From NIOZ-UU13 sp035528395 (lineage in GTDB: Bacteria; Planctomycetota; Phycisphaerae; Sedimentisphaerales; Anaerobacaceae): a stretch of DNA of 64,000 nt. Below the pieces are notes generated by a model. The model made no database searches. It worked only from the letters and a program-made list of their open reading frames with translations, and was not told the origin of the DNA. A program made the position numbers and the translations under genes. Below, piece by piece: positions 50,488 to 57,948 of this stretch; the first letter of the stretch is position 1; the number at the start of each line of letters is the position of its first letter. The stretch lies in NCBI GenBank assembly GCA_035528395.1, contig DATKYR010000079.1, positions 4,124 to 68,123 of the forward strand, written 5' to 3'.

Positions 50488-50888
50488 AGTCTGACTATTA
50501 TTTTAGAATGACCAAAATCAAAAGACTTACCTGATTTTAATGGCAATAAGCAGACATGACAAGACATAAAAAAAGGACGGCGACCACCGTCCTTTACCGG
50601 AAAATTGTATCTTACTAACCGTTTTCCCGCCCTGCGGAAAACATCAACGCCTGGTAACTCTTTGACAGCCAACCGGTTTCCCCCCCAGCCGGCAAGTCTT
50701 GTTCTCTAATAAAAATATAAAAATAAAACCATGCAAAGCCAAACATTCCTGTAAAAAAGACTTTATTTTTTCTCGGATTGTTGTTAATCAATTGTTCCTA
50801 TAGCCCGTCGGAGGGCCTGTGTTTTTCAAGGAAAGATAGAGCAAAGTAAATGAGCATTGCGAAAATCCGATAGAAGAGAATAGTACAA
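50488..50888. other. Intergenic region holding a candidate small RNA
   Basis: This 401-bp region lies between divergent rhomboid and M24 peptidase genes. The main content is the minus-strand structured segment at 50566-50712, described separately. No protein gene is credible here. Confidence 0.5.
50566..50712 (-). ncRNA. Candidate structured small RNA ending in a terminator
   Basis: Read on the minus strand, the segment can fold into three stems. The first is GCCGG..CCGGTTGGC (50668-50693). The second is GTTTTCCGC-AGG-GCGGGAAAAC (50621-50642). The third is the terminator AAAGGACGG..CCGTCCTTT (50572-50595), followed by T5. A possible promoter lies upstream (TTGGCT, 18 bp, TATATT, about 50715-50745). 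I do not recognise the family: it lacks the marks of SRP, 6S, tmRNA or common riboswitches. It does not precede any minus-strand gene except, more than 80 bp later, rhomboid, so it might also be a leader. Confidence 0.45.
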
Positions 50889-51977
50889 ATGAACAGAGAT
50901 GTAATAACAAAACGCATCAGGGCAATTCGGCGCGAGCTGAATAAAAAGAAGATAAAGTGCCTTATAGTAACGAAGCCGGCCAATGTAACTTACACGACCG
51001 GCTTTATGGGTGAAGATAGCTGGGCGGCAATTACCAAAGGTAACGTTTTTCTTCTAACCGACAGCAGATACATCGAACAGGCACAAAGCGAATGTCCCAA
51101 CTGCACCATAATGGAGCGTTCCAATTCCATGTCTGAATTAGCAGCTAAACTGGTAAAAAATCTAAAATCAGTGCGAACGGTAACTGTTGAAAAGACAACC
51201 TCGCTGGCGGATTTTGAAACGTTGAAAAAACACGTCAAAGCCCGGTTCAGGTCGGTTGCCAATGTTATTGAAACTGTCCGCAGCAGTAAAGACAATACCG
51301 AAATTAAAACCATCGAGGCCGCTGCTTCAATAGCCGCGCGGGCCCTCAAACAAACACTGCCACATATTAAGCCGGGCATAATCGAAAGCGAGTTAGCCGG
51401 GATGCTCGATTTTCAAATTCGTAAACTCGGAGCGACGAACAGCTTCCCAACAATCGTTGCCTTTAGCCCAAATGCCTCCCGGCCTCATCATCAGCCGGGC
51501 AAAAGAAAGCTCAAACAAAAAGATACCGTCCTGATTGACTTCGGGGCTAAATACAAAGGCTATTGCAGCGATATTACCAGATGTTTTGTGATCGGCAAGC
51601 CGACCGCTTTTTATAAAAAGGTTTACGATGTTGTCGAGCAGGCCCAGGCCGCTGCGATAAAAATGATAAAGGCCGGGGTCAAAATTAACCGGGTCGATGC
51701 CGCCGCAAGAGAGGTAATCGACAAAAGCGATTTGCCCGTCTACGGCCACGGCACAGGGCACGGCCTCGGCCTGGAAATTCACGAATCACCTTTCCTAAAA
51801 GTCGAAAGCAAGGGCAAGCTCAATGCCGGCGAAGTTATTACCATTGAGCCGGGCGTATATATCCCCGGAAAACTCGGCGTGCGAATAGAAGATGATGTCC
51901 TTGTCACCAAGACCGGCCAAAAAATATTAACCTGCAAATGCCCTCATTCACCTTTGTTGTTGAGTGGCAAGGATTAA
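50889..51977 (+). CDS. M24-family Xaa-Pro aminopeptidase
   Basis: This 362-aa protein has a creatinase-like N-terminal domain (KCLIVTKPANVTYTTGFMGEDSW) and a pita-bread C-terminal domain with all five metal ligands. They are the two Asp in VLIDFGAKYKGYCSDITRCF, His in YGHGTGHGLGLEIHE, Glu in ITIEPGVYI and Glu in VRIEDDVLV. It should cleave the residue before an N-terminal or internal proline in peptides, in the cytoplasm. Length and domain order match the YqhT/PepQ group; prolidase is the alternative name. The ATG at 50889 has only a weak ribosome site. Confidence 0.9.
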   Translation: MNRDVITKRIRAIRRELNKKKIKCLIVTKPANVTYTTGFMGEDSWAAITKGNVFLLTDSRYIEQAQSECPNCTIMERSNSMSELAAKLVKNLKSVRTVTVEKTTSLADFETLKKHVKARFRSVANVIETVRSSKDNTEIKTIEAAASIAARALKQTLPHIKPGIIESELAGMLDFQIRKLGATNSFPTIVAFSPNASRPHHQPGKRKLKQKDTVLIDFGAKYKGYCSDITRCFVIGKPTAFYKKVYDVVEQAQAAAIKMIKAGVKINRVDAAAREVIDKSDLPVYGHGTGHGLGLEIHESPFLKVESKGKLNAGEVITIEPGVYIPGKLGVRIEDDVLVTKTGQKILTCKCPHSPLLLSGKD

Positions 51978-51986
51978 ATATTTGTT

Positions 51987-52015
51987 TTGTCCACTAAAGG
52001 TCAATAAGCTATAAT
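51987..52015 (+). promoter_or_regulatory. Sigma-70-type promoter of the VCBS gene
   Basis: TTGTCC (51987-51992), a 17-bp spacer and TATAAT (52010-52015) lie 40 bp upstream of the ATG. AGCAGGAGG precedes the start codon. Confidence 0.65.
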
Positions 52016-52055
52016 AAAAAGCACTTCATTACTCAGATTAGAGCAGGAGGTCATT

Positions 52056-53279
52056 ATGAAGACAAAATGGGTATTTCTCTTAGTCGTATTAGCGTTTTTC
52101 TGCAGTATCCAGTTAGCAGCCGGTCAGGTGCGCCCCATTAGAAATAAGACATCAACTTCTAACGGGGTGAATTTTAGAAAGATCATCGTGGATGAAACAT
52201 TCCGCGCCGAGGGAGTCGCAGTAGGGGATGTCAACCACGACGGCAAAACCGACATCCTCGCCGGTGACGTGTGGTACGCAGCGCCGGACTGGAAGATGCA
52301 CGAACTCCGTCCCATTGGCCAGTACGACGGCTCGAAAGGTTACAGCAATTGCTTTGCCAACTTCGCTCAGGATGTAAACGGTGACGGCTGGGTCGACTCG
52401 ATTATCATCGGACTGCCAGATGGACCCTGTCTGTGGTACGAAAATCCCAAGAACAAGCCCGGCCACTGGAAGCAGAGAATGGTTGTCAATAGCGCCTGCA
52501 ACGAGACGCCGATCTTCGTTGACCTGCTTGGCAATGGCAATCCGGTATTAATCTTTGCCGTTCGTCCCAAAGGTCTTATGGCCTGGTTCAGTGTGCCAAA
52601 CGACCTTGACGGTCTGTGGGATATGCACACTTTTGCCGCCGGCCCGGATGCACCGGGAACGAAAATGTACAGCCACGGCCTGGGCGCAGGCGATGTCAAT
52701 GGTGACGGCCGAAATAATGTGCTTATCAAAGAAGGATGGTGGGAAGCTCCCGAAGACCGTACCGAGGGCAACTGGAAATTTCACCCCGCCAATCTCGGCC
52801 CGGACTGTGCGGACATTCTCGTCTATGATGTGGATGGAGACGGTGACAGTGACGTAATTACCAGCTCGGCCCACAATTATGGTATCTGGTGGTTCGAACA
52901 GCTTGCCCCCGCCGATGGCTCGACATTCAAGCAGCACGTCATTTCAGAAAAGTACTCCCAGCCGCATGCAATACGACTTGTTGATATCAATGGTGACGGT
53001 ATTAAGGACCTGGTAACAGGCAAGCGTCACTTCGCGCATATGGGCAAGGACCCCGGAGGAAAAGACCCGGCCATGCTGTATTGGTTCGAGTTACGGCGTC
53101 CCCAGAATGGCAAGGTCGAGTTTATTATGCACATAATCGATAATGACTCCGGTGTCGGAACGCAATTCGAAGTCATCGACCTAAACGGCGACGGAAGACC
53201 TGACATCGTTACCTCAAATAAAAAGGGCGTTCATGTCTTTCTGCAACGGCGCCAAAAAGCGTCCCGACGCGAAAGATAA
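52056..53279 (+). CDS. Exported VCBS/FG-GAP repeat protein
   Basis: This 407-aa protein has a signal peptide (VFLLVVLAFFCSIQLAAG) and at least six calcium-loop repeats of the FG-GAP/VCBS type (GDVNHDGKTDI, DVNGDGWVDS, GDVNGDGRNN, YDVDGDGDSDV, DINGDGIKDL, DLNGDGRPDI). These form a seven-bladed propeller-like surface protein. Between the signal peptide and the first blade lie 13 residues (RPIRNKTSTSNGV) encoded by a palindromic element; removing them gives AAGQVNFRKIIVDE. It is probably secreted or surface-bound. The ligand is unknown. Confidence 0.8.
   Translation: MKTKWVFLLVVLAFFCSIQLAAGQVRPIRNKTSTSNGVNFRKIIVDETFRAEGVAVGDVNHDGKTDILAGDVWYAAPDWKMHELRPIGQYDGSKGYSNCFANFAQDVNGDGWVDSIIIGLPDGPCLWYENPKNKPGHWKQRMVVNSACNETPIFVDLLGNGNPVLIFAVRPKGLMAWFSVPNDLDGLWDMHTFAAGPDAPGTKMYSHGLGAGDVNGDGRNNVLIKEGWWEAPEDRTEGNWKFHPANLGPDCADILVYDVDGDGDSDVITSSAHNYGIWWFEQLAPADGSTFKQHVISEKYSQPHAIRLVDINGDGIKDLVTGKRHFAHMGKDPGGKDPAMLYWFELRRPQNGKVEFIMHIIDNDSGVGTQFEVIDLNGDGRPDIVTSNKKGVHVFLQRRQKASRRER
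52127..52172. repeat. Palindromic element in frame inside the VCBS gene
   Basis: Left arm CGCCCCATTAGAA (52131-52143) and right arm TTCTAACGGGGTGAA (52157-52171) enclose a 13-bp spacer. GGTG at 52127-52130 and 52166-52169 lies 39 bp apart (13 codons), which looks like a target duplication. Confidence 0.75.
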
Positions 53280-53316
53280 CGGATAGCATACAAAGCTAAA
53301 CGCTAATATTTACTTA

Positions 53317-53493
53317 GAACCTATCCAAATAACCCGCTCTATTGCGTCCGGCTGCAAAGCCCGATGCCAGCGTTGTCGGTGAAAAAATGTTCTCAGCGTG
53401 GAGCAAACCGCGCCTCCGAGCCTTTTTGGCCTGCCGCCTTGGCCTCGGACTTTTCGCTCGGCCTCATAACGATCCGGTTATCCGGATAGGCTC
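53317..53493 (+). mobile_element. MITE-like element A, copy 2
   Basis: This 177-bp element matches copy 1 throughout, including CCGGCTGCAAAGCCCGATGCC and GGCCTGCCGCCTTGGCCTCG. Its termini are GAACCTATCC and GGATAGGCTC, flanked by TTA on both sides. It lies 37 bp after the VCBS stop. Confidence 0.8.
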
Positions 53494-53499
53494 TTAAAC

Positions 53500-53737
53500 T
53501 GACTGATTCTCTGTGTCATTCCCGCAAAAGGGTCTGTTGAAAAAGCCGAGATTGCTTCGTCATTACATTCCTCGCAATGACGCAAAGTGCGTTTTCATAT
53601 AATCATTGCGGGCGAATCGAAGAATCGCGCGGCAATCTCAAAACGTTCCTTTTGAACTTTGGCAACAGGCCCGAAAGCGGGAATCCACACTATTGCTACG
53701 GTTTTTGGATTCCTGTTTTCACAGGAATGACATACTT
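53500..53737. repeat. Scattered REP-like sequences
   Basis: CATTCCCGCAAAAGGG, GAGATTGCTTCGTCATTAC..CTCGCAATGACG and GCGGGAATCCA...GGATTCCTGTTTTCACAGGAATGAC are versions of palindromic sequences that I know to be widespread in environmental bacterial genomes. No gene is seen. Together with the flanking MITEs they make 53.3-53.86 kb entirely repeat DNA. Confidence 0.55.
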
Positions 53738-53861
53738 ATACCAATTCAACTTAATAAGTGCGCTTTATATAATGACGATTTATGATATAGTGGCCATTTA
53801 TCCCACCCTCACGGCCGGAACGCTTTTAGAGTAAGGCGCAAGAATTAACTTGAATTCGTAT
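53738..53861 (+). mobile_element. MITE-like element B, copy 2
   Basis: This 124-bp element is in the opposite orientation to copy 1 at 43675. The ends are ATACCAATTCAACTTAAT and ATTAACTTGAATTCGTAT. It ends 15 bp before the -35 box of the thiC promoter. Confidence 0.75.
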
Positions 53862-53875
53862 TACTAAATATTTAT

Positions 53876-53903
53876 TTGACTGACGGATGCAATAAACTAT
53901 AAT
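53876..53903 (+). promoter_or_regulatory. Promoter of the thiC riboswitch leader
   Basis: TTGACT (53876-53881), a 16-bp spacer and TATAAT (53898-53903) place the start of transcription near 53910, just before the riboswitch. Confidence 0.75.
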
Positions 53904-53911
53904 AGAAGTCG

Positions 53912-54015
53912 TTCACTGGGGGTGGCCTTGGGAAAAGTGGGCCTGAGAAAAAACCCTTTGAACCTGAACAGGATAATCACCAAATTACTGAGAAGCCTGC
54001 GTAGGAAAGTGATTG
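53912..54015 (+). promoter_or_regulatory. TPP (THI-box) riboswitch
   Basis: The conserved THI-box parts are in order. CACTGGGGGTGGCC comes first, then GGGCCTGAGAAAAAACCC (pyrimidine-sensing CUGAGA), CTTTGAACCTGAACAGGATAAT, and GCGTAGGAAAGTG closing the P1 stem with the 5' CACT. It should bind thiamine pyrophosphate and shut off thiC. Confidence 0.93.
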
Positions 54016-54046
54016 ACTGACAATGAAATTTGACAGCCACAGAGTG

Positions 54047-54080
54047 AATCGCTTCGGAGCGGGAGCGATTTTTTGTTTTT
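54047..54080 (+). terminator. Riboswitch-controlled intrinsic terminator
   Basis: AATCGCT (54047-54053) pairs with AGCGATT (54064-54070), followed by T-rich TTTTGTTTTT. It lies between the TPP aptamer and the thiC start, so the switch probably works by early termination. Confidence 0.8.
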
Positions 54081-54098
54081 AACGGGAAATCCGAGACA

Positions 54099-55478
54099 AT
54101 GGCTACACAATTACAGATCGCGCGAACAGGGACGATTACCGACGAAGTCAAATTTGTCGCCGAGGTGGAAAATGTTGATTCTGTGCTTATTCGCGAGGAG
54201 CTTGCGGCCGGCCGGCTCGTAATACCCGCGAACAAGCTGCATCTGGAAACCAATCTGACTCCGGCGGGTATAGGCCGGTTACTTACCACAAAGGTAAATG
54301 CGAATATCGGCACAAGCAGCGTCCGATGCTCGATAGAAGCCGAAATCGAAAAAATGAAGACGGCACTGGCCGTCGGCGCCGATGCAATTATGGATTTGAG
54401 CACCGGCGGTAACCTTGACGAAATCCGTGAGAAGCTACTGGCACGGTGCCATGTACCTTTTGGAACGGTACCAATCTACGAAATGATAAAGGACAGAAAT
54501 GTCGAGGACATAGACAACAAAATAATTCTTGAGATAATCGAGAAACAAGCCAAACAAGGCGTTGATTTTTTCACGATTCACGCCGGCGTCTTAAGGGAGC
54601 ATCTGCCCCTGCTTGAGAACCGGGTGGCGGGTATCGTCAGCCGAGGCGGGGCGCTATTAGCCAAATGGATGCTATACCACAACAAACAAAATCCCCTGTA
54701 CGAAATGTTCGATGATTTATGTGGTATATTAGCTGAGTATGATATTTGTTTTTCTCTTGGCGATGGTCTTCGACCCGGTGCAATCGCCGATGCTACCGAC
54801 GATGCACAAATCGCAGAATTAAGGACCCTCGGCGAACTTACCGCCAGGGCCCAGGAAAAGGGCTGTCAGGTTATGGTCGAAGGTCCCGGCCACGTGCCGT
54901 TTGACCAGATACAATACAATATGGAAATCCAGCAGCAGATTTGTCACAATGCTCCGTTTTATGTTCTTGGCCCGCTGGTAACCGATATAGCAGCCGGGTA
55001 CGACCATATAACAGCAGCGATCGGCGGAACTGCCGCTGCCTTTTACGGCGCATCGTTCTTGTGTTATGTCACGCCCAGAGAGCATCTGGGCCTGCCCAAT
55101 GCTGATGACGTTCGAGCCGGCGTAATTGCGTCAAAAATCGCAGCCCATGCCGCCGATATTGCCCGCGGCCTCAAGGGTGTCGCCGAACGGGATAAAAAGC
55201 TGAGCATAGCGCGGACGAATCTGGATTGGAAAACGCATTTGGCCGAATCGCTCGACCCGCAAACGGCTGAAAGAATGCACCGCCAGGCTTGCCCCGTTGA
55301 AGGTGAGGCGCCTGAGTCATCTGTCCCTGCACGGACTTCTAACGGGACAAGCGAAGAAATTAACGCAGAGGAATTACCATCCGCCGATTACTGCTCAATG
55401 TGCGGTAAGGCATGGTGCAGCGTCAGGATAAACAGGGAAATTCGCGATGCTATAAAAGCCGGGAACGCCGGTCGGTAA
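54099..55478 (+). CDS. thiC: Phosphomethylpyrimidine synthase ThiC
   Basis: This 459-aa radical SAM enzyme converts aminoimidazole ribotide to hydroxymethylpyrimidine phosphate. Seen are VNANIGTSSVRCSIEAEIEK, GADAIMDLSTGG, VDFFTIHAGV, GDGLRPG, VEGPGHVPFDQI and LGPLVTDIAAGYDHIT. The C-terminal cluster motif is YCSMCGKAWCSV (Cys-x2-Cys-x4-Cys). Between the barrel and this cluster an extra stretch (PESSVPARTSNGTSEEI) is encoded around CTTCTAACGGGACAAG, resembling the in-frame palindromic element; the family normally has a short linker here. Expression is under the TPP riboswitch and terminator upstream. No other thi gene is in the window. Confidence 0.95.
   Translation: MATQLQIARTGTITDEVKFVAEVENVDSVLIREELAAGRLVIPANKLHLETNLTPAGIGRLLTTKVNANIGTSSVRCSIEAEIEKMKTALAVGADAIMDLSTGGNLDEIREKLLARCHVPFGTVPIYEMIKDRNVEDIDNKIILEIIEKQAKQGVDFFTIHAGVLREHLPLLENRVAGIVSRGGALLAKWMLYHNKQNPLYEMFDDLCGILAEYDICFSLGDGLRPGAIADATDDAQIAELRTLGELTARAQEKGCQVMVEGPGHVPFDQIQYNMEIQQQICHNAPFYVLGPLVTDIAAGYDHITAAIGGTAAAFYGASFLCYVTPREHLGLPNADDVRAGVIASKIAAHAADIARGLKGVAERDKKLSIARTNLDWKTHLAESLDPQTAERMHRQACPVEGEAPESSVPARTSNGTSEEINAEELPSADYCSMCGKAWCSVRINREIRDAIKAGNAGR
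55288..55351. repeat. Probable palindromic element in the thiC linker
   Basis: CTTGCCCCGTTGAAG (55288-55302) and CTTCTAACGGGACAAG (55336-55351) are near-perfect inverse sequences and match the element arms. The left arm codes for a native-looking CPVEG, so it may be chance or an adapted border. The right arm codes for TSNGT as in the VCBS copy (TSNGV). Confidence 0.5.
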
Positions 55479-55579
55479 AACGGTGAGACTCAGCTTTAGC
55501 CCAGTCCAATTGTTAAAAGGCGGGCACAATTTTCCGAGATGACATATCTTTAGGTGTAGGCAAGAACGAGAGACGAATA

Positions 55580-56263
55580 ATGGGTAAAGGTAAAATCCTG
55601 ATAGTAGAGGATGACCGCGATATTGTCGAGATGGTCAAGTACAATCTAAAGGAGGAAGGATTTGAGACTATACCTGCTTTCGATGGGGAACAGGGGATTG
55701 AATTGGCCAGGAGAGAACGGCCGGATTTGATTATTCTCGATCTGATGCTGCCTGTTATAGACGGCTTCGAAGTCTGTAGAATCGTTAAAAACGACCAGCT
55801 AACAGCGGATATACCAATTATTATCCTGAGTGCAAAATCACAAGAGACAGACAAAGTAGTGGGTTTGGAATTAGGTGCGGATGATTACGTAACAAAACCT
55901 TTCAGCCCAAGAGAGCTAATAGCAAGAATTCGGGCAATTTTGAGAAGAGGTCGTGACCACCGGTTCGCCAAAAAGATAGAAAGAGGAGATATTGTCATAG
56001 ATGGTGCCAGGCATAAGGTGACCGTGAGCGGAAAAGAAATTTCGCTGACTTTTACGGAGTTTAAGCTTCTGGAGGTTATGGCTCGAAGGCCCGGCGTTGT
56101 GTTGTCAAGAAATCAAATTTTAGATGCAGTCTCAGGTGGCGACGACATTGTTTGTGACAGGACAGTCGATGCACATATTAAATCATTGAGGCAGAAATTA
56201 GGGCAGGCCAAGAATTACATCGAGACTATTCGAGGGGCCGGTTACAGATTTAAGGACTTGTAA
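55580..56263 (+). CDS. phoB: PhoB-type response regulator
   Basis: This 227-aa regulator has a receiver with Asp in LIILDLMLPVIDGFEV, Thr/Ser in IIILSAKSQ and Lys in DYVTKPFSPREL. Its winged helix is of PhoB type (LTFTEFKLLEVMARRPGVVLSRNQILDAV, RTVDAHIKSLRQKLG, IRGAGYRF). It is followed by a PhoR-like kinase, a Na+/phosphate symporter and a PhoU protein, which supports a phosphate-response role. It probably binds the 11-bp repeats before nptA. The ATG at 55580 has a weak site (AGAGACGAATA). Confidence 0.88.
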   Translation: MGKGKILIVEDDRDIVEMVKYNLKEEGFETIPAFDGEQGIELARRERPDLIILDLMLPVIDGFEVCRIVKNDQLTADIPIIILSAKSQETDKVVGLELGADDYVTKPFSPRELIARIRAILRRGRDHRFAKKIERGDIVIDGARHKVTVSGKEISLTFTEFKLLEVMARRPGVVLSRNQILDAVSGGDDIVCDRTVDAHIKSLRQKLGQAKNYIETIRGAGYRFKDL

Positions 56264-56424
56264 ATAAATTATCATCCATTTTTGGCTGGCTGCGGCTTCG
56301 GCCGGCGGTGTCAGCAAAACTCGGACTACCAACCAGTAGGCCTGCGTTTTACTTCCTTGCCAGCCTTGTCCTCGCTGGAGCCAAAACGAAACCTAATTTC
56401 TTTACCAGTCCTAAGGAAGTATAG

Positions 56425-57849
56425 ATGAGAAACAAAATCATCTGGAAATTCTTCGGCGCATTTGTACTTTTGACTATTATAGCGGTTTTCGTATTAAACT
56501 TTTTTGTAAGCTTAAAACTGCGAGACCACTTTGAACAGAGGGATTCTGAGCAGTTACAAAGTAATGCCGTATTAGTCGGCGATATTCTTAAGGAGGATTT
56601 AATTGAGGGCAGGGGTGAAGATATTCAAAATAAGACTATAGCTTTGGCTGATAAATTAGATTTGAGAATTACAGTTATTGACAGGCAGGGCAAGGTCATA
56701 GGGGACTCGGAAACCACTCCCTCCTTGATGGAAAATCATGATGATCGGCCTGAAGTAATAAGGGCTTTTGAAAACGGTTTTGGCCAGAGTATTCGTTTCA
56801 GCGATACTTTGGATTATAATATGAAGTATGTTGCCGTACGTGTAAATGATGGTGATGAACATGTGGGGGTTGTACGTTTTGCCTTGCCGCTTTCCGAGGT
56901 CCAACTTCAAATACAGACTATATACAGAGTGGTATTGTTGGGAGCATTCGTTGCCGTTGTGATTGCACTAACAGCAGCATATTTTATTTCCAGGAGTATA
57001 ATTTCTCCCATTAGCCAGATGCAGATTGTAGCTCAACGAATTGCCAAAGGAGATTTCAGCAGGAAGGTAAAAATTAAGAGCAGAGACGAACTGGGCGAAT
57101 TAGCAAAATCATTGAATATCATGTCCGATGAGCTGCAGCAAAAGATAGAGAATCTTAAGCGGATGGACAGGGTAAGGACGGATTTTGTTGCCAATGTATC
57201 GCACGAGCTTAAGACCCCTTTGACCTTGATTAAAGGTTATATAGAAACTCTGGAAGACAGAGCGATAGATGATAAAGAAAAGGCGCACAAATTCATTTCG
57301 ATTATAAAGGAGCATACAAGCCGGCTTGAAAACATAATAAACGATTTGTTGAGCCTGAGCGAACTCGAGCTTTCCAGAAACTCGATAGAAAAAACGGAGT
57401 TTGATTTGAGGCATCTTATAGATGAGGTTGCGATGGGATTTGGGCATGCTCTTGAGGCAAAGCAGCAAACGTTGGGTATAAATCCACAAGGCAATGATTT
57501 CAGAATTACCGCTGACAGAGATAAAATTGAACAGGTTTTTGTGAACCTGATAGACAATGCCGTAAAATACACCGAAAATGCCGGTCGAATTAATATTTTA
57601 CTTCTTGAACAACAAGATGCGATTACCGTTACGGTTGAAGATAACGGAATCGGGATAGCAAAGGAACATCTCGATAGAGTTTTTGAGCGATTCTACCGGG
57701 TTGATAAGGCCCGTTCACGTGAGCTTGGGGGGACGGGATTGGGCCTGGGAATAGCAAAGCACATCGTCCTGGCACACAACGGCAAAATAAATATCGAAAG
57801 CCAAATCAACGAGGGAACAAAGGTCCTTGTAACACTTCCAAAAGGATAG
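56425..57849 (+). CDS. phoR: PhoR-type sensor histidine kinase
   Basis: This 474-aa kinase has TM1 (about 10-32), an extracytoplasmic region (about 35-160) of PhoR-like PAS type (LRITVIDRQGKVIGDSE), TM2 (about 168-192) and HAMP (ISPISQMQIVAQRIAKGDFSRKV). HisKA follows with His in NVSHELKTPLTLIKG, then HATPase_c (NLIDNAVKYTE, DNGIGIAKEHLDRVFERFYRVDKARSRELGGTGLGLGIAKHIV). AAGGAAG precedes the ATG. It sits 160 bp after phoB and 100 bp before nptA on the same strand. Phosphate sensing is inferred from gene order and from the usual PhoR pattern. Confidence 0.88.
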   Translation: MRNKIIWKFFGAFVLLTIIAVFVLNFFVSLKLRDHFEQRDSEQLQSNAVLVGDILKEDLIEGRGEDIQNKTIALADKLDLRITVIDRQGKVIGDSETTPSLMENHDDRPEVIRAFENGFGQSIRFSDTLDYNMKYVAVRVNDGDEHVGVVRFALPLSEVQLQIQTIYRVVLLGAFVAVVIALTAAYFISRSIISPISQMQIVAQRIAKGDFSRKVKIKSRDELGELAKSLNIMSDELQQKIENLKRMDRVRTDFVANVSHELKTPLTLIKGYIETLEDRAIDDKEKAHKFISIIKEHTSRLENIINDLLSLSELELSRNSIEKTEFDLRHLIDEVAMGFGHALEAKQQTLGINPQGNDFRITADRDKIEQVFVNLIDNAVKYTENAGRINILLLEQQDAITVTVEDNGIGIAKEHLDRVFERFYRVDKARSRELGGTGLGLGIAKHIVLAHNGKINIESQINEGTKVLVTLPKG

Positions 57850-57876
57850 AGAGTTTTTTTTAATCTTCACCAATTT

Positions 57877-57919
57877 TTCACATTCTCTTCATATTCCCTT
57901 CATATTGAATGCGTATACT
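57877..57919 (+). promoter_or_regulatory. Pho-box-like direct repeats and -10 of the nptA promoter
   Basis: TTCACATT (57877), TTCATATT (57888) and TTCATATT (57899) start exactly 11 bp apart, the spacing of PhoB half-sites. A -10 TATACT (57914-57919) follows 7 bp after the third repeat with no -35 box, as in PhoB-activated promoters. Confidence 0.65.
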
Positions 57920-57948
57920 CTCTTTAGGATTAGGCAAAGGGACGCATT

